This document shows positions 9,721 to 11,250 of a DNA stretch of 11,250 bases, in pieces (within the stretch, counting starts at the first letter, position 1; each line of letters opens with the position of its first letter). Source of the stretch: Betaproteobacteria bacterium (lineage in GTDB: Bacteria; Pseudomonadota; Gammaproteobacteria; Burkholderiales; Burkholderiaceae); NCBI GenBank assembly GCA_009921765.1, contig RFXC01000143.1:1-11250 (forward strand), written 5' to 3'. Below the pieces are notes generated by a model that was given only the letters and a program-made list of their open reading frames with translations, made no database searches and had not been told where the DNA came from. A program made the position numbers and the translations under genes.

Positions 9721-11152
9721 TCGCTTTCGTGTTTTGCATGTCGCGGCCGAAGTCTTCCCCCACGTGAAGACCGGTGGCCTTGCCGACGTGGTCGGCGCCT
9801 TGCCACGCGCACTCGGCGCGCATGGCATCGACGCACGACTGTTGTTGCCGGGCTTGCCGGCCATACTCGATGCGCTGCAAAAACCCCGCAAGTTGCTCGA
9901 ACTGGGTGCGTTGTTCGGTGCTGCGCGCGTCAGCCTGCTGCGCGGTACGCTTCCGGGCAGCGATGTCGTCACTTACGTGATCGACTCGCCTTGGCTCTAT
10001 GCGCGCGAGGGCGGTCCCTACCACGATGCAACGGGGCGCGATTGGGCGGACAACCTGCAGCGCTTCGCACTGCTCGGCTGGACTGCGGCGCATTTGGCAG
10101 CGGGTGAGTTCGAGGCGCGCTGGGCACCGCAAATCGTGCACGCGCACGACTGGCACGCGGCCCTCGCCTGCTGCTATCTCGCCGCGCATCCCGGTGCGCG
10201 TGCGCGATCCCTGTTCACCGTGCACAACCTCGCCTACCAGGGACGATTCCCCGTAGCGGACTTTGCGGCGCTGGCATTGCCTGCTGGTTTCGCGCAGCCT
10301 TTCGGCGCACTCGAGTATCACGGCGAACTGTCGTTCATGAAGGCGGGGCTCGTCACCGCGAATCACGTCACCACGGTCAGCCCCAGCTACGCGCGCGAAA
10401 TCACCACCGCCGAATTCGGCTGCGGGCTGGAGGGTGTGATCGCCTCGCGCGCTGCCGATCTCACCGGCATCCTCAATGGTATCGATACCGCAGTATGGAA
10501 CCCTTCCAGCGATACCTTGCTCTCCAAGAATTACTCGGCAGAAGATCTCGCTGGCAAGCGTCAGTGCAAGCTGGCATTGCAGCAAGAGTATGGTTTGCCG
10601 CAACACGGCGACGCGCCGCTTTTTGCGGTGGTGAGTCGGCTCTCTAACCAGAAGGGTCTCGATCTCCTGCTGGAGAGTCTGCCGCAGTTGTGCGAAGCTC
10701 GCGCGCAGGTGGTGCTGCTCGGCAGCGGCGACCCGGATCTGCAGCAAAGTTTTCTCGCGGCGGCCGCTGCGCATCCGCAGCAAATCGGCGTACGCATCGG
10801 CTACGACGAAGCGCTTGCGCATCGCATCATCGCCGGTGCCGACGTGATCGTGGTGCCCTCGCGCTTCGAACCCTGTGGGCTCACGCAACTGTACGGACTG
10901 CGTTACGGCACCTTGCCGCTGGTGCGACGGGTGGGTGGTCTCGCCGATACCGTCGACGAGACCAGCGGATTCGTGTTCGATCACGCCGACGCTGGCTCGT
11001 TGCGCACCGCTTTGCGCGCAGCGCTATTGGCCTGGCGCGAGCCCGGCCGCTGGCAAAGATTGCAACGCGTGGCCATGACCCGCGACCACAGCTGGTCCAC
11101 TGCGGCCGCGAACTATGCAACGCTTTACCGCACGATGACCCACAGACGGTAG
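9707..11152 (+). CDS. glgA: Glycogen synthase (ADP-glucose type, GT5)
   Basis: GlgA transfers glucose from ADP-glucose to the non-reducing end of an alpha-1,4-glucan. I chose TTG 9707. GGAAG lies just upstream (9699-9703), and the resulting protein of 481 aa (E. coli 477) begins [18 protein letters not shown], right at the first beta strand of the GT5 fold. A longer frame back to ATG 9641 would add 22 residues of out-of-frame glgC that do not look like GlgA. TTG 9734 would cut into the strand and lacks a ribosome site. With this start, KTGGLADV (21-28) is the N-terminal ADP-glucose-binding loop. HAHDWHA (145-151), [10 protein letters not shown] and [10 protein letters not shown] follow. The C-terminal Rossmann half holds [10 protein letters not shown] and [18 protein letters not shown], with the conserved glutamate E388, then [10 protein letters not shown]. 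The start overlaps the last 14 bp of glgC, so coupled translation is likely. Confidence 0.96.
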   Translation: MPTADRFRVLHVAAEVFPHVKTGGLADVVGALPRALGAHGIDARLLLPGLPAILDALQKPRKLLELGALFGAARVSLLRGTLPGSDVVTYVIDSPWLYAREGGPYHDATGRDWADNLQRFALLGWTAAHLAAGEFEARWAPQIVHAHDWHAALACCYLAAHPGARARSLFTVHNLAYQGRFPVADFAALALPAGFAQPFGALEYHGELSFMKAGLVTANHVTTVSPSYAREITTAEFGCGLEGVIASRAADLTGILNGIDTAVWNPSSDTLLSKNYSAEDLAGKRQCKLALQQEYGLPQHGDAPLFAVVSRLSNQKGLDLLLESLPQLCEARAQVVLLGSGDPDLQQSFLAAAAAHPQQIGVRIGYDEALAHRIIAGADVIVVPSRFEPCGLTQLYGLRYGTLPLVRRVGGLADTVDETSGFVFDHADAGSLRTALRAALLAWREPGRWQRLQRVAMTRDHSWSTAAANYATLYRTMTHRR

Positions 11153-11168
11153 CGTCGGGTCGATATCC

Positions 11169-11250
11169 TCAAGCCGCTGCGTCGCTCGGCGCATCGTCGA
11201 CGTCGCCGTCTTCCATGCCGAGCTCCTTCAGCTTGCGGGTCAAAGTATTT
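11169..11250 (-). CDS. glnG: Nitrogen regulation protein NR(I)/NtrC, C-terminal end (partial)
   Basis: The last 26 codons of a minus-strand gene enter from the right edge and end at TGA 11171-11169. The visible residues start NTLTRKLKELGMED. From memory, E. coli NtrC (GlnG) ends GRNTLTRKLKELGME, the recognition helix and tail of the Fis-type DNA-binding domain, and other sigma-54 activators differ here. NtrC is the nitrogen-limitation response regulator partnered with NtrB. After GME this protein has 12 more residues, acidic and alanine-rich (DGDVDDAPSDAA), which the E. coli protein lacks. The gene is convergent with glgA, with 16 bp between the two stops, so it is not part of the glycogen operon. 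The rest of the protein lies outside the window. The call rests on a short but distinctive segment; another NtrC-family activator is the alternative. Confidence 0.8.
   Translation of the reverse strand, partial: NTLTRKLKELGMEDGDVDDAPSDAAA

Noticed and set aside
9683..10984. A 433-aa open frame on the minus strand opposite glgA
   Set aside because: It lies entirely antisense to a clear glgA. Its composition is rich in Arg, Glu and His, typical of shadow frames in GC-rich DNA, and no family motif is visible.
11153..11206. A shared bidirectional terminator between glgA and ntrC
   Set aside because: Short palindromes such as CGTCGACG and CGACGTCG occur, but inside the ntrC coding sequence and without T-runs. 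No stem of useful length spans the 16-bp gap.

Overview
The window carries a complete bacterial glycogen metabolism locus of the ADP-glucose (GlgC/GlgA) type, arranged as two divergent operons. Base composition is GC-rich, and GTG and TTG start codons are common. The partial gene at the right edge encodes the C-terminus of NtrC with the residues NTLTRKLKELGME, which I recall as the E. coli NtrC terminus. Together with E. coli-like GlgC, GlgA, GlgB and GlgX sequences, this suggests a gammaproteobacterium outside the enteric bacteria. The genus cannot be fixed from the sequence alone.

Layout, left to right. Positions 250-1 (minus strand, cut by the window edge) hold the N-terminus of a membrane protein that looks like an MscS-family mechanosensitive channel. 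Then, all on the minus strand and read from right to left, come glgP (8368-5948), glgB (5938-3746), glgX (3749-1767) and malQ (1770-247). They are packed with a 9-bp gap at glgP/glgB and 4-bp start/stop overlaps at glgB/glgX, glgX/malQ and malQ/mscS-like. About 80 bp between glgP and glgC (8369-8448) must hold the control signals for both directions. On the plus strand, glgC (8449-9720) and glgA (9707-11152) overlap by 14 bp. The last 82 bp are the 3' end of ntrC on the minus strand, convergent with glgA and 16 bp from it.

How the genes work together. GlgC makes ADP-glucose from glucose-1-phosphate and ATP. GlgA adds glucose from it to alpha-1,4 chains, and GlgB introduces alpha-1,6 branches. 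GlgP shortens outer chains to glucose-1-phosphate, GlgX removes the short stubs left by GlgP, and MalQ recombines the released maltodextrins into chains that GlgP can use again. The synthesis pair is on one side of the divergent promoter region. Branching and degradation enzymes, plus the possible channel, are on the other.

Every enzyme keeps the catalytic residues I could check, and no gene is broken. I see no mobile element, CRISPR array, RNA gene or strong terminator, and nothing that amounts to an undescribed system. The points worth attention are start-codon choice (glgX and glgA most likely start at TTG), the channel-like gene joined to the glycogen operon, and the short shared control region.
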